Shown here piece after piece: positions 25,218 through 35,865 of a DNA stretch of 64,000 nt. The stretch comes from Peredibacter starrii. GTDB lineage: Bacteria; Bdellovibrionota; Bacteriovoracia; Bacteriovoracales; Bacteriovoracaceae. Location of the stretch: positions 1,488,001-1,552,000 of the forward strand of contig NZ_CP139487.1 in assembly GCF_034259205.1 (NCBI RefSeq), in the 5' to 3' direction. The position numbers and the translations under genes are program-made. Position 1 is the stretch's first letter. Every line of letters starts with the position of its first letter. The notes under the pieces were generated by a model. It saw nothing but the letters and a program-made list of their open reading frames with translations. It was not told where the DNA came from and did not search any database.

Positions 25218-25553
25218 ATGGAACGGACCAATAATGAGCGAACTCTTTTCCCTTTTGGTAAACCTCAGGTTAAAGACAAAGATCCCACCTCAAGAAGTTG
25301 GGACGGGATTATATTTTTGTGGCTTGCCATCCTTACAGCTTCAGTCATTTATTTTAGACCTGAAGGTGAATTGCAAAGTTCTTCTCAGGCGATCGCGGCA
25401 CTTGAGTCAGAAATAAGTGAAATAAGAGAAAGCGCACTTTATGCTGAAGATGGAGTGGTTGAGTTACAAGAAAGTAAATCTGATCTTGAGTCTAGAATTG
25501 ATGATCTTGAATCTGAAATAGAGGACGTGAAGAGTGACCTGAACTTATTATAG
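25218..25553 (+). CDS. Membrane-anchored coiled-coil protein
   Basis: 111 residues from the ATG at 25218 (MERTNNERTLF...), with AGAGAGG five bases upstream. One hydrophobic helix (about 30-48: DGIIFLWLAILTASVIYF) is followed by about 60 residues of acidic heptad repeats (LESEISEIRESAL, LESRIDDLESEIEDVKSDL). Function unknown. The longer frame from 25185 lacks a ribosome site. Confidence 0.7.
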   Translation: MERTNNERTLFPFGKPQVKDKDPTSRSWDGIIFLWLAILTASVIYFRPEGELQSSSQAIAALESEISEIRESALYAEDGVVELQESKSDLESRIDDLESEIEDVKSDLNLL

Positions 25554-25580
25554 CGAGGCCACCGCAACAGTGACCTCGCT
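25552..25580. terminator. Hairpin between convergent genes
   Basis: AGCGAGG (25552-25558) pairs with CCTCGCT (25574-25580), with an inner CAC/GTG stem and one C/A mismatch. It overlaps the stop of the coiled-coil gene and precedes the end of katG. No T-run follows, so its strength is unclear. Confidence 0.5.
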
Positions 25581-25588
25581 TGAGCTAC

Positions 25589-27784
<2,196 letters not shown>

Positions 27785-27891
27785 CTATAAAAGTGAACGG
27801 TGATCCATTCAAATCGAAATAATCTAATAAGCGATAGAGAAAATTGATTGGAGGAACTTAGGGAAGTGGGCCTTAGGTAGACTCGATGAGA

Positions 27892-28152
27892 CTAATGCGT
27901 TACTCCCATTAGGAAGCTTAGGACAATAATACTCATCACGATAAAACCTGCAGAGGCCATCTTCAAGTCTTTCTCTTTGATGAAGCTCAAAAGAAGTCCC
28001 AGCACACGGCCAACTGGAATAAGAATGAACAATCCAATTCCACAATTAATCGTCGTCATAGAATTAAATAGAACTCCAATCGTCGTGGTGGCCGTCGCCG
28101 TCCAGGTTCCATATTGAAGAAGGTTCTCTAAGCGCTTTTCTACTTGTGCCAT
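27892..28152 (-). CDS. DUF1634 membrane protein
   Basis: 86 residues with two to three membrane helices (TTIGVLFNSMTT, IGLFILIPVGRVLGLLLSF, GFIVMSIIVLSFLMGV). IPVGRVLG is typical of DUF1634 proteins, which are almost always beside TauE/SafE exporters. It starts at the last base of the TauE-like gene, so the two are translationally coupled. Confidence 0.85.
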   Translation of the reverse strand: MAQVEKRLENLLQYGTWTATATTTIGVLFNSMTTINCGIGLFILIPVGRVLGLLLSFIKEKDLKMASAGFIVMSIIVLSFLMGVTH

Positions 28153-28991
28153 TAAAGTTCCTTCAAAGTTTTATAAAGCATCTGACTTCCGAATATAACC
28201 AGAATGAATACAAAAGCAGTTCTAAGTTTCTCACTTGAAGAGGAGATTAAAATCTTTGCGCCTATTAGAGCTCCTACGACTGATCCAACTACCACTGGGC
28301 CAGTCACTTCAGGAACGATATTCCCACGAATAAAGTAAGCACCAGCACTGGCGGCCGCGGTAACGCCGATCATGAAATTAGAAGTCGCTGATGAGACCTT
28401 GATTGGGAGTTTGAGGGCAGAATCCATGGCCGGAATTTTAAGAACACCACTGCCGATTCCTAAAAGGGCGGACAGTACGCCTGCTAAATACATGAGAAAC
28501 ATACCTAGAGGAAGATTATGAACCGAGTAGCGAACCGTACCTTGGTGCGAGTCCACATATTCTCCGCCAAGTCCTAAACGAGCGCCCCAGCTTTTTTCAT
28601 CAACTTCTAAATTTCCCGCAGGATCTTTTCGTTTGAGATACATCTGAAACGCGGAAAGAAATAAAGTGGCCGAGAAGAGTATCGACAGAAACGTGTCAGA
28701 AATCGTCCCCATGAGCAGAACTCCAGTTAGGGCACCCAGGGTCGTGGAGATCTCCAAAACCATCGCTAAACGAAAATTTGTAAGCTTGGCCTTGAGATAA
28801 GCACCGGCCCCGGCACATGAACAGGCAATTACAGAAATGAGACTCGCTGTAATGGCCGTATGAATGTCTAGATTGCAGAAAAGAGTGAGAAGGGGAACGA
28901 TGAAGATCCCACTCGCCATTCCTAAAATTCCTCCAAGCGCACTGGCCCCGAAGGAGATAGAAAAGAGCAAAAGAACGTCAGAAATTTGCAT
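28152..28991 (-). CDS. TauE/SafE-family exporter
   Basis: 279 residues with about eight helices. The family repeat is visible twice: GALGGILGMASGIFIVPLLTL near the start and GVLSALLGIGSGVLKIPAM after residue 165. It is believed to export sulphite, sulphoacetate or related sulphur anions from the cytoplasm. The DUF1634 gene follows with coupled translation. No Shine-Dalgarno sequence precedes the ATG; TATAAA-like sequence lies directly before it, so the leader is very short. Confidence 0.9.
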   Translation of the reverse strand: MQISDVLLLFSISFGASALGGILGMASGIFIVPLLTLFCNLDIHTAITASLISVIACSCAGAGAYLKAKLTNFRLAMVLEISTTLGALTGVLLMGTISDTFLSILFSATLFLSAFQMYLKRKDPAGNLEVDEKSWGARLGLGGEYVDSHQGTVRYSVHNLPLGMFLMYLAGVLSALLGIGSGVLKIPAMDSALKLPIKVSSATSNFMIGVTAAASAGAYFIRGNIVPEVTGPVVVGSVVGALIGAKILISSSSEKLRTAFVFILVIFGSQMLYKTLKEL

Positions 28992-29067
28992 GTTTTATAC
29001 TACATTATCTCACTTAATAAGCCAAGAAACGGTCTAAGTTTTGCATCTGTTTTCAGAGGAGGTTTTT

Positions 29068-29223
29068 ATGATTCGCAAGCTAAAATCAGGTGAATACCGA
29101 ATCTATTCAAGGAAGGTAAATCCTCAGACCGGTCACAGAAGAAATCTCGGAACTTTTAGCTCTAAAGAGGAGGCCCTTCAGCATGAACGTGAGATACAAT
29201 ATTTCAAGAGAAGAAAAGCCTAA
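29068..29223 (+). CDS. Small basic AP2/Arm-like protein
   Basis: 51 residues from the ATG at 29068, with a strong AGAGGAGG six bases upstream. The sequence (GEYRIYSRKVNPQTGHRRNLGTFSSKEEALQHEREIQYFK) looks like a three-stranded sheet plus helix, as in AP2-like or integrase arm-binding domains, so it may bind nucleic acid. It forms an operon with the next 49-residue gene ten bases on. Confidence 0.75.
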   Translation: MIRKLKSGEYRIYSRKVNPQTGHRRNLGTFSSKEEALQHEREIQYFKRRKA

Positions 29224-29232
29224 GGAGGCCTT

Positions 29233-29382
29233 ATGAAAAATACAACATCAAAAGGTTCTTTCATGCATACAGTAGGCGATGCTATTGAAAGAGTAGGTGA
29301 AATTGTAACAAAAATGGGTGCCGCTAAACTAGGAACCAAAATTTATAATTTTGGTAACAAAGTAGAACATAGCCGAGAATAA
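29233..29382 (+). CDS. 49-residue protein in operon with the AP2-like protein
   Basis: The frame MKNTTSKGSFMHTVGDAIER... ends at 29380-29382. A perfect TAAGGAGG ribosome site lies just before the ATG. One amphipathic helix region (VGDAIERVGEIVTKMGAAKLGTKIYN in pieces) dominates. Function unknown. The strong ribosome site and tight spacing to the gene before it make it a probable real gene. Confidence 0.75.
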   Translation: MKNTTSKGSFMHTVGDAIERVGEIVTKMGAAKLGTKIYNFGNKVEHSRE

Positions 29383-29442
29383 TATTCTGGAGTTAGAGTG
29401 TCAGGTTCTCAATGTTTTCTGGAGTCGTCCGATACAACGTCT

Positions 29443-29955
29443 ATGAGATACCTATACCTAATTCCATTCTTTTTTATTTCAACTGCTTTTGCTAAACCGT
29501 GTGGCCTTCAAGGCACAGTGGAAGATCGTATTAAGGACTGTAACCAATCAAAGGGTAATTTCGTTTTAGTTTCAGCGACTGATAAAGGAGTTGAATTTTA
29601 TCAAGATACAAAGACCAAACTCATTTGGGGGAGCCGTATCCCTACTGATTTTAACCATTATGGGTCTCAGAAGGCCTGTGATGATGAAGTATCAGGTTAC
29701 GAAGTATTGGGTTCTTTGAAATGGAGACTTCCCTCTATTCGGGAGTATGAAACCGCAGCGGCCAATGGTATGAAAGAGGCCCTACCAAATATGAATCACT
29801 GGTTCTGGTCTTCAACTCCAGTTAAAACGAGAAGAAAATACCGCAGACGTGCAGTGCCTGCGAGTGTGTATTTGTGGGACGGCTCAGAACAAAAAACGGA
29901 CGTCGGCGATCTCAAAGATGGCGCCTCGGTCCGTTGTGTTGCTAAAGACTCTTAG
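29443..29955 (+). CDS. Exported DUF1566-like protein
   Basis: 170 residues from the ATG at 29443, with a signal peptide (cut after AFA). The mature part follows the DUF1566/Lcl C-terminal pattern: KLIWGSRIP, a cysteine segment, LKWRLPSIREYETAAANG, HWFWSSTP and ASVRCV. Such domains are C-type-lectin-like folds found in adhesins and sensors. A GTG at 29398 has a better ribosome site (GGAG, seven bases) but would place acidic residues before the signal peptide, so the start is unsure. Confidence 0.75.
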   Translation: MRYLYLIPFFFISTAFAKPCGLQGTVEDRIKDCNQSKGNFVLVSATDKGVEFYQDTKTKLIWGSRIPTDFNHYGSQKACDDEVSGYEVLGSLKWRLPSIREYETAAANGMKEALPNMNHWFWSSTPVKTRRKYRRRAVPASVYLWDGSEQKTDVGDLKDGASVRCVAKDS

Positions 29956-30278
29956 TGTTTGAAATACTCACACTTGAAATTTTCAATTTTGCTGAACTTT
30001 GCATCAGCATCCCATTGGGTCATTTCAGGAAGAGTTTTAAGACACTCTTTTCTGAGTTCATCTGAGTACCTAACACTTTCGATCGCTTCTAGTGAGAGTC
30101 CACGATAATCGACGTACTTTTTCTTAGACGACTCCATTTCATAACAACCGTCATAACATCTTTCGACAGTGTAAGTGCAGCTGTAACTGCAAGCGGCGTC
30201 TAGTAAGAGAGGGGAAGTATTGGCGTGAGCGAGAGTAGCAGAAATGAGAGTAAGAGTTCCTAGTGCGAGAGTTTTCAT
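29952..30278 (-). CDS. Small exported Cys-rich protein
   Basis: 108 residues from the ATG at 30276-30278 with a signal peptide (cut after AHA). The mature part holds a C-x3-C...C-x3-C pattern (AACSYSCTYTVERCYDGCYEM), suggesting two disulphides in a helical hairpin. Function unknown. AGGAGG lies just before the start, inside an inverted repeat. The longer frame from 30332 is rejected for lack of a ribosome site. Confidence 0.75.
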   Translation of the reverse strand: MKTLALGTLTLISATLAHANTSPLLLDAACSYSCTYTVERCYDGCYEMESSKKKYVDYRGLSLEAIESVRYSDELRKECLKTLPEMTQWDADAKFSKIENFKCEYFKH

Positions 30279-30280
30279 AA

Positions 30281-30326
30281 AGGCCTCCTGGGTTTGCGGG
30301 AGAGTTATTGCAAATCCAGAAGACCT
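30281..30326 (-). promoter_or_regulatory. SD-masking hairpin before the 30278 gene
   Basis: On the minus strand AGGTCTTCTGG (30326-30316) pairs with CCAGGAGGCCT (30291-30281) over 11 bp with two G-U pairs and a 24-base loop. The right arm contains the AGGAGG ribosome site and lies two bases before the ATG. The wobble pairs mean it works in RNA but not as a DNA palindrome. Confidence 0.65.
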
Positions 30327-30364
30327 AAACAATCGTCAAAAATTCATATGATTCATTCTTTTTT

Positions 30365-30715
30365 TCATGAATCCAGAATGGACTCAAATCCACCATATAT
30401 CATTCTTGAGCCATCAAACGGCATGTTCTTGCCCATCTCCTTCATTTCAGGAGCTTCCATCATGTATTTATCCGCTTTATCCCGAATTTCTTTCGACGGA
30501 TACTCGATCCAGCTAAAGATGATCTCTTCGTCTTCTTTTGCCTTAACAGCGCCAAAGAAGTCTGTCGTTTTTCCATGAGGAACATCACTTTGCCAGCATT
30601 CCACCACACGAGTGGCACCATGCTCTTTCAGAATCTCTGCGAACTTTTTAGCGTGTTCACTGTAGAGCTGTTTGTTGGCCTTCGGTACTGCTGAAATAAA
30701 TCCTTCTACGTACAT
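30365..30715 (-). CDS. DUF1428 (YbaA-like) protein
   Basis: 116 residues from the ATG at 30713-30715 (MYVEGFISAVPKANKQLY...). The order VEGFISAVP, ECWQSDVPHGKTTDF, FSWIEYPSKEIRD and MPFDGSRMIYGGF matches DUF1428 proteins, which have a dimeric ferredoxin-like fold. Biochemical role unknown. GGAGG lies before the ATG; the longer frame from 30826 is rejected. It reads in the same direction as the small exported gene but is separated by 86 bases. Confidence 0.88.
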   Translation of the reverse strand: MYVEGFISAVPKANKQLYSEHAKKFAEILKEHGATRVVECWQSDVPHGKTTDFFGAVKAKEDEEIIFSWIEYPSKEIRDKADKYMMEAPEMKEMGKNMPFDGSRMIYGGFESILDS

Positions 30716-30904
30716 AAAACCTCCATGGTTATGATGGGTCTCATAGTAGAAACGTAATAAGTTTTTGTCAGTAAACTGAGTCTTACTGTTTGCACTTGCG
30801 GGAGAATTCAGGATAAAGGGATTCACACTTTTCTTTCAAAGGCGTATCCTGATTTTAGTTCGAAGGAAGTCGGAAGAGTAAAATCGGAAGACGGAAAACG
30901 AACG

Positions 30905-30934
30905 AAAAATGGTCTTCGAAAGAAGGCCATTTTT
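30905..30934. terminator. Strong bidirectional terminator
   Basis: AAAAATGGTCTTC (30905-30917) and GAAGGCCATTTTT (30922-30934) pair over 13 bp (one G-T) around a GAAA loop, with T-runs on both strands. It ends the flavin reductase operon on the minus strand. Confidence 0.85.
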
Positions 30935-31505
30935 ATTTTGTACTAAACGGCTCCCCAATCGCATAATAATTCCCACCAGCAACATGATGAATGCTTCTCA
31001 TTGAAGGATCAGCATTTTCGAAGTGCCAATGACCATTACTAAATACCCGAGTATCAGACCAAGCACCCACAACTTCCCCGATGAACAAATCATAGGTCTC
31101 TTGATTATGCGGTTCTGGAATAAGTTTGCAAGCGAGCCAAGCTGAGCAGCCTTTTACGAATGGTAAATCAAAACCTTCGAACTTAAGCAGTTCAACGCCG
31201 GCCTTTTGAAGTTTATTTGGATCATTATGAAGAGTACTGCTACCAACTGCTTGAGTAAGTTTTAATTGAGCAACAGTGGGAACCTGAATCACAAACATTC
31301 CACTTTTCTCAACTAGATCGCGAGTCTTGGTCGACTTATCCAGCACAACGGTAAGTTTAGGAGGATCAAAGTCCAGAGCACATGCCCAGGCCGCGGCCAT
31401 CACATTATCTGTGCCGCCAAAGCGAGCAGAAACAAGAATGGTAGGACCGTGGTTAATCAAGCGGAAGGCCTTTTTTAACTCAACCGGGGCAATGTGACTG
31501 TCCAT
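30933..31505 (-). CDS. Flavin reductase-family protein
   Basis: 190 residues of the FMN-binding split-barrel flavin reductase type: GPTILVSARFGGTDNVMAAAWACALDFDPPKLTVVLDKSTKTRDLVEKSGMF in pieces, and FVKGCSAWLACKLI and DLFIGEVVGAW. It likely binds FMN. It lies 14 bases after the alcohol dehydrogenase gene, so both are probably one transcript, controlled by the divergent LysR gene at 32682. It may provide reduced flavin or act on quinones. Confidence 0.9.
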   Translation of the reverse strand: MDSHIAPVELKKAFRLINHGPTILVSARFGGTDNVMAAAWACALDFDPPKLTVVLDKSTKTRDLVEKSGMFVIQVPTVAQLKLTQAVGSSTLHNDPNKLQKAGVELLKFEGFDLPFVKGCSAWLACKLIPEPHNQETYDLFIGEVVGAWSDTRVFSNGHWHFENADPSMRSIHHVAGGNYYAIGEPFSTK

Positions 31506-31519
31506 ATAAAACTCCGAGA

Positions 31520-32563
31520 CTAGATTTTCGACATATCCATAACAAAGCGATAACGAACATCGCTCTTAATGACTCTCTCATAAGCTTCATTCACTTGAGA
31601 AGGCCTAATCACTTCAATTTCTGGAGTGATGTTGTGCTTAGAACAGAAGTCGAGCATTTCTTGAGTTTCTTTGATTGAACCAATAAGAGAACCAGCGTAG
31701 CTTCTGCGTTTCATCACAAGAGGAAACGGATGAATTGAAAGTGGCTTCTCCGGAAGACCTACGACTACCAGTGATCCATCAGTCTTCAAAAGGTTGAAGT
31801 AATCATTCATGTTGATCTCAGCTGAGACCGTATTGATGATCAAGTCAAACTTCGAAGCATTCTGTTCGAACACTTCTGGATTCTTAGTTGAGATAAAATT
31901 GTGAGCACCAAACTTCATCGCATCTTCGCGTTTTTTGTCAGAGTGACTGATCACCGTAACTTCAGCTCCAAGAGCAGCAGCAATCTTCACACCCATGTGA
32001 CCAAGACCACCCATACCCAGAATACCAACTTTCTTACCAGGACCGGCATTCCAGTGATTCAGAGGCGAGTAGAGAGTGATACCAGCACAAAGAAGAGGGG
32101 CCGCTTTATCAAGAGGAAGATTCTTTGGAATTCTGAGAACGTAGTTTTCATCAACTACGATCACATCCGAGTAACCACCTTGAGTCGGAGTAACACCATC
32201 TTTTTCCATGCTGTTGTAAGTAGCGTTCATTCCTACATCACAGTATTGCTCAAGGTCTGCTTTACAGTGAGCACATTCACGACATGAATCAACGAAACAA
32301 CCTACACCAACATGATCACCAACTTCATACTTCGTTACTTTCGGTCCAACCGCGCGAACAACGCCTGCGATCTCGTGTCCCGGAACAACCGGATAATTCG
32401 CTTCACCCCATTCACTTCTCACAGTGTGAATGTCAGAGTGGCAAATTCCACAAAATTTAATATCGATAATTACGTCATAATCCTTCGCCTCACGACGAAC
32501 GAATGACCATGGTTTAAGTGGTTCTTTGGCATTGAAGGCCGCCATGCCTTTAGCTTTAATCAT
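31520..32563 (-). CDS. Zinc alcohol dehydrogenase (YahK/CAD type)
   Basis: 347 residues. Catalytic zinc motif CGICHSD and GHEIAGVV; structural zinc cysteines in [20 protein letters not shown]; cofactor motif [13 protein letters not shown]. It reduces aldehydes with NADPH, like YahK and cinnamyl alcohol dehydrogenases. It is the first gene of an operon with the flavin reductase and is divergent from a LysR gene. AAGGA lies before the ATG. Confidence 0.95.
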   Translation of the reverse strand: MIKAKGMAAFNAKEPLKPWSFVRREAKDYDVIIDIKFCGICHSDIHTVRSEWGEANYPVVPGHEIAGVVRAVGPKVTKYEVGDHVGVGCFVDSCRECAHCKADLEQYCDVGMNATYNSMEKDGVTPTQGGYSDVIVVDENYVLRIPKNLPLDKAAPLLCAGITLYSPLNHWNAGPGKKVGILGMGGLGHMGVKIAAALGAEVTVISHSDKKREDAMKFGAHNFISTKNPEVFEQNASKFDLIINTVSAEINMNDYFNLLKTDGSLVVVGLPEKPLSIHPFPLVMKRRSYAGSLIGSIKETQEMLDFCSKHNITPEIEVIRPSQVNEAYERVIKSDVRYRFVMDMSKI

Positions 32564-32666
32564 TGGAATTCCTTGGTTTGGGATGGGCCCAGTTTTCTAA
32601 GATTTTAAGCTGGTCGAATGATCTGCGAAATGAGAGAAATCTTTATGAACTTGTTAGTAAAACTTA

Positions 32667-32678
32667 ATAATCGATTAT
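32667..32678. promoter_or_regulatory. Candidate LysR operator
   Basis: ATAATCGATTAT is a perfect 12-bp palindrome ending three bases before the LysR start codon, in the region divergent to the alcohol dehydrogenase. Confidence 0.55.
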
Positions 32679-32681
32679 CCT

Positions 32682-33575
32682 ATGCAAAATGACCAACTCA
32701 GCGGAATCATTGCCTTAAAGACCGTTGCCGAGAAACAAAGCTTCACCGCAGCAGCAAAGACTTTAGGCGTAACTCCCTCGGCAATCAGCCAAATTATCAA
32801 GCAGCTAGAGCAGCGTGCTGGGGTGGCGTTATTATCAAGGACCACTAGAAGCATCAGCCTTACAGAAGCTGGAAGTCAGTTTCTTACTCAAACTGGTCCG
32901 GCGATTGATCAAATTCTTCATGCGTTTGAACATGTGGGTGATTACTCGAAAAAACCTACCGGTCTTTTGCGAATTAACCTTCCGAGAGTTGTTTATCAAT
33001 CTTATCTCGCACCCATTGTTTACAGCTTCATCGAAAAATATCCAGAGGTCACAGTTGAGCTGTGTCTTGAAGATGGAAAGTCGGATGTTGTAGGGAACGG
33101 CTTTGATGCCGGTATCAGACTTTCAGACATTCTCGCCAAAGACATGGTCGCAGTAAAACTTTTTGGGCCCGTACATTTTGTGACTGCTGGCTCTCCAGCG
33201 TACTTTGATAAAATGGGCAGACCGAAACACCCGAAGGATCTTCTCTCGCATAAATGCTTTCCGATTCGCTTAGGAGACAGACTCTATGATCGTTGGGAGT
33301 TTGAGCATAAGGGCGAAGAGTTTCAAGTGCAAGTGAAGGGTGCACTCATTATGAATGATTCTTCTCAGATTATTGATGCGGCCGTGAGTGGACACGGGAT
33401 TCTTTATTCTTCAGAGGATTCAATTAGGAAGAAGGTCGAGTCGGGTGAGTTAGAGATTGTTCTCGAAAAATACAAGGCGACGAGTACGGGATATTATTTA
33501 TACTATCCTAAACAGGCGCAAGTTCTTCCGAAGCTTCGTGCTTTTATTGATCATATTAAGAAGGGACAGGCATGA
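32682..33575 (+). CDS. LysR-family transcription regulator
   Basis: 297 residues. The winged helix (about 5-65: VAEKQSFTAAAKTLGVTPSAISQIIKQLEQRAG) precedes a substrate-binding domain. The placement suggests it controls the divergent dehydrogenase/flavin reductase operon. Its stop overlaps the start of the GNAT gene by four bases (ATGA), so the acetyltransferase is coupled to it. No Shine-Dalgarno sequence is seen before the ATG. Confidence 0.93.
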   Translation: MQNDQLSGIIALKTVAEKQSFTAAAKTLGVTPSAISQIIKQLEQRAGVALLSRTTRSISLTEAGSQFLTQTGPAIDQILHAFEHVGDYSKKPTGLLRINLPRVVYQSYLAPIVYSFIEKYPEVTVELCLEDGKSDVVGNGFDAGIRLSDILAKDMVAVKLFGPVHFVTAGSPAYFDKMGRPKHPKDLLSHKCFPIRLGDRLYDRWEFEHKGEEFQVQVKGALIMNDSSQIIDAAVSGHGILYSSEDSIRKKVESGELEIVLEKYKATSTGYYLYYPKQAQVLPKLRAFIDHIKKGQA

Positions 33576-34432
33576 TTGAAGTAGTAAGAGACGAGTCAGT
33601 TAATACTTTCCTCGATGAGGCCGGCCCTTTGTTATATCAAAATGAGCCGACGAATAGTCTCATCCTCGGAGTTGCAGAAGGCATGCTTCGATCTGCACCC
33701 AAAATTCCTCCGCTTCTCCTAAGAGTTTTGGATAATGGGCAAACGATCTCTGCGGCAATTCAAAATCGACCTTCAAATTTAATTCTTTCGAATGGCACAT
33801 TAGAAGGCATGGAGGAACTGAGTCAGTTCCTCCACCAGCTCGGTGCGAGTATTCCTGGTGTGGTTGGTCCTTCGAAGGAAGTTGAATTCTTTGCAAAGAG
33901 TTGGTCAATTCTAGCAAATCAAAATATTGAATTTGGAATGTATCAAAAACTCTATAAATTAGAGCAAGTCATTCACCCGACTCAAGTCTCAGGCTCACTC
34001 AGAACAATTATGCCTTCTGAAGTTGATCTTGTTACGAAATGGATGCTGGGTTTCGCCGCTGAATCTTTACCTCCGGCAGAGAGGCATGACGAGAGTTATT
34101 GGAAGGAATTTGCCGAAAAGACCATCAGCAATCAATTTGCCCATTGTTGGGTCGTAAATGATGTACCTGTTGCACTTGCCTGTATTAGTCGTCCCACTTT
34201 AAATGGTATCACTATTAACGGAGTTTATACTCCTGTTGAATATCGAAAAAAGGGATATGCTTCACATGCAGTGGCTCGCCTAAGTCAAAAGATGCTCGAC
34301 TCTGGAAAAAAGTTTTGCGTACTTTACACTGATCTCGCAAATCCAACTTCAAATAAAATTTATCAGGACATTGGGTACAAGGAAGAATCGGATTCGAAAT
34401 TTTACAATTTCAAAGCTACACAGGCAAAGTGA
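33572..34432 (+). CDS. GNAT-family N-acetyltransferase
   Basis: 286 residues. The acetyl-CoA-binding half lies at about 180-275 (TINGVYTPVEYRKKGYASHAVARLSQ, with RKKGYA as the motif A loop, and NPTSNKIYQDIGY). The first half is a divergent GNAT-like repeat. Such two-lobed proteins acetylate small molecules. It overlaps the LysR gene and converges with the kinase at 34416 with a 17-base overlap. Confidence 0.88.
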   Translation: MIEVVRDESVNTFLDEAGPLLYQNEPTNSLILGVAEGMLRSAPKIPPLLLRVLDNGQTISAAIQNRPSNLILSNGTLEGMEELSQFLHQLGASIPGVVGPSKEVEFFAKSWSILANQNIEFGMYQKLYKLEQVIHPTQVSGSLRTIMPSEVDLVTKWMLGFAAESLPPAERHDESYWKEFAEKTISNQFAHCWVVNDVPVALACISRPTLNGITINGVYTPVEYRKKGYASHAVARLSQKMLDSGKKFCVLYTDLANPTSNKIYQDIGYKEESDSKFYNFKATQAK

Positions 34433-35756
34433 AGTGGAAAGTCGTTCCGCGGTTGACTCTACTTTCGACCCAGATTCTCCCCCCATGGGCATGTACTAGA
34501 CCTTGAGCAATGGAGAGTCCGAGTCCCGTTCCTTGCTTTGCCGTTGCTTTGGCCTGCCAGAAACGATCAAAAAGATGGGGGATGTCTTTCTCTGAAATAC
34601 CGGGCCCTTGATCGGCCACTGCTAAATGGACTGCTTCGCCTTCATTTAAAACTCGAACTTCCACCTTTCCGCCTTCTTTGGAGAATTTGAGAGCATTCGA
34701 AATTAAATTTGAAAGAATCTGGAGAACCCTAATTTTATCACATTTAATAATCAGTGGATTTGAGGGGAGAGTATTAGTAATTGCGATGGATTTCTTTTCT
34801 GCCATTGGGTTAAGCAGTGACTCAGCTTCAACCACCAGTTCATTCAAATTTTCTTCCTTGACCTCTAACTCCATCTTACCAGATTCAATCTTTCTCATTT
34901 CGAGTAAGTCTTGAATCAGGGTCTGCATGATAAAGACCGCTTTTTGAATGCCATCAAGATTTTTAACGATCTTTTCCGGATTTGGAAATTCACCAGTGAT
35001 ATTTCTCATGGCCATCTGACAATTGAGCTTGATGGTCCCCAGTGGATTTTTTAAATCATGAGAAACAACTGACAGGACATCGTCTCTTGAACGAATCGCC
35101 TCGAGACGACCCTGACTCTGAAGTCTGATTCTTTTCCCAAAATAAATAATAAGTCCCGAAAGGCCAATCGTTAGGAAGAGAAGAATGGTGGAGGTGAGAG
35201 TGATCTCTTTTACCATCTTTCTTCTTGCTTCATCAACTTGCTCACTTTCTTCTTGATATCTCTGTCTTTCCAGGTCAATTAGACCCACTTCATCTTCTCT
35301 AAGTCTGGCATTAAGCCTGCGAAGTTTTGGCCGTGAAAGTTCTTTAACCTTTTCCCCTTTTGAAAGTGGAAGGAGTGACATGATGTAATGGATTTTTTCC
35401 TCTTGGCCTTTCAGAATGTTCTCAAGAAGTTTCTCGTCTTCTTTTGTTTTGAGCTTTTGAACTGTCTGCTGATAAAACCTCATCGTTTCATCCAGGGCTT
35501 GTTTATCTTTCTCATCTTCCCTAATGACATAATTGACTGACTGGATGTTAATAAGGTGTGACAGATTCCTTAAGTACTGCCCGCTTGAAATACGATCGAA
35601 GTGATACTCCATATCATCAACAGACTCGCGGTGATTAACGTCCATCTCGTGAAATACTAACTGTCTTCCATAAATGAAGATCACTACAATGAGCGTAAGT
35701 AAGGCTGCCAGGACATATTCAAATTTTATATTTTGAAGAGGGACCCGCGTGTTCAT
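34416..35756 (-). CDS. Membrane sensor histidine kinase, CHASE3-like sensor
   Basis: 446 residues from the ATG at 35754-35756. A membrane helix (about 12-32) and a second (about 190-212) enclose a helical periplasmic sensor with long charged helices, as in CHASE3/four-helix sensors. HisKA: VSHDLKNPLGTIKLN; HATPase: NLISNALKFSKEGG, ADQGPGISEKDIPHLF and GTGLGLSIAQGLV. No regulator gene is adjacent. An upstream in-frame extension to 35990 runs through the metalloprotease gene and is rejected. TATAAT ends six bases before the chosen ATG. Confidence 0.93.
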   Translation of the reverse strand: MNTRVPLQNIKFEYVLAALLTLIVVIFIYGRQLVFHEMDVNHRESVDDMEYHFDRISSGQYLRNLSHLINIQSVNYVIREDEKDKQALDETMRFYQQTVQKLKTKEDEKLLENILKGQEEKIHYIMSLLPLSKGEKVKELSRPKLRRLNARLREDEVGLIDLERQRYQEESEQVDEARRKMVKEITLTSTILLFLTIGLSGLIIYFGKRIRLQSQGRLEAIRSRDDVLSVVSHDLKNPLGTIKLNCQMAMRNITGEFPNPEKIVKNLDGIQKAVFIMQTLIQDLLEMRKIESGKMELEVKEENLNELVVEAESLLNPMAEKKSIAITNTLPSNPLIIKCDKIRVLQILSNLISNALKFSKEGGKVEVRVLNEGEAVHLAVADQGPGISEKDIPHLFDRFWQAKATAKQGTGLGLSIAQGLVHAHGGRIWVESRVNRGTTFHFTLPV

Positions 35757-35768
35757 GCTCACATTATA
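35757..35768 (-). promoter_or_regulatory. Leaderless-type -10 of the 34416-35756 kinase gene
   Basis: On the minus strand a perfect TATAAT (35768-35763) is followed by GTGAGC and the ATG. The -35 is weak. GTGAG could also serve as a poor ribosome site. Confidence 0.55.
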
Positions 35769-35829
35769 GTGAAATGCACCCCGCCAATGGTATAAACCGA
35801 GTTTTAGGGTAATTTCAAGTTGGTTAAGC

Positions 35830-35865
35830 TTGCAAGAGTTGAGGCTTTCAAGAGATAAAATAAGG
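35830..35865 (+). promoter_or_regulatory. Promoter of the metzincin protease gene
   Basis: TTGCAA (35830-35835), 18 bases, GATAAA (35854-35859), ATAAGG, ATG at 35866. The six-base distance suggests a leaderless transcript; AAGG directly abuts the ATG and is too close for normal SD use. Confidence 0.55.

Noticed and set aside
30860-30904. Repeated CGGAAGA motifs as a possible direct-repeat array
   Set aside because: Only two or three imperfect copies in a purine-rich stretch before a terminator; no regular spacing.
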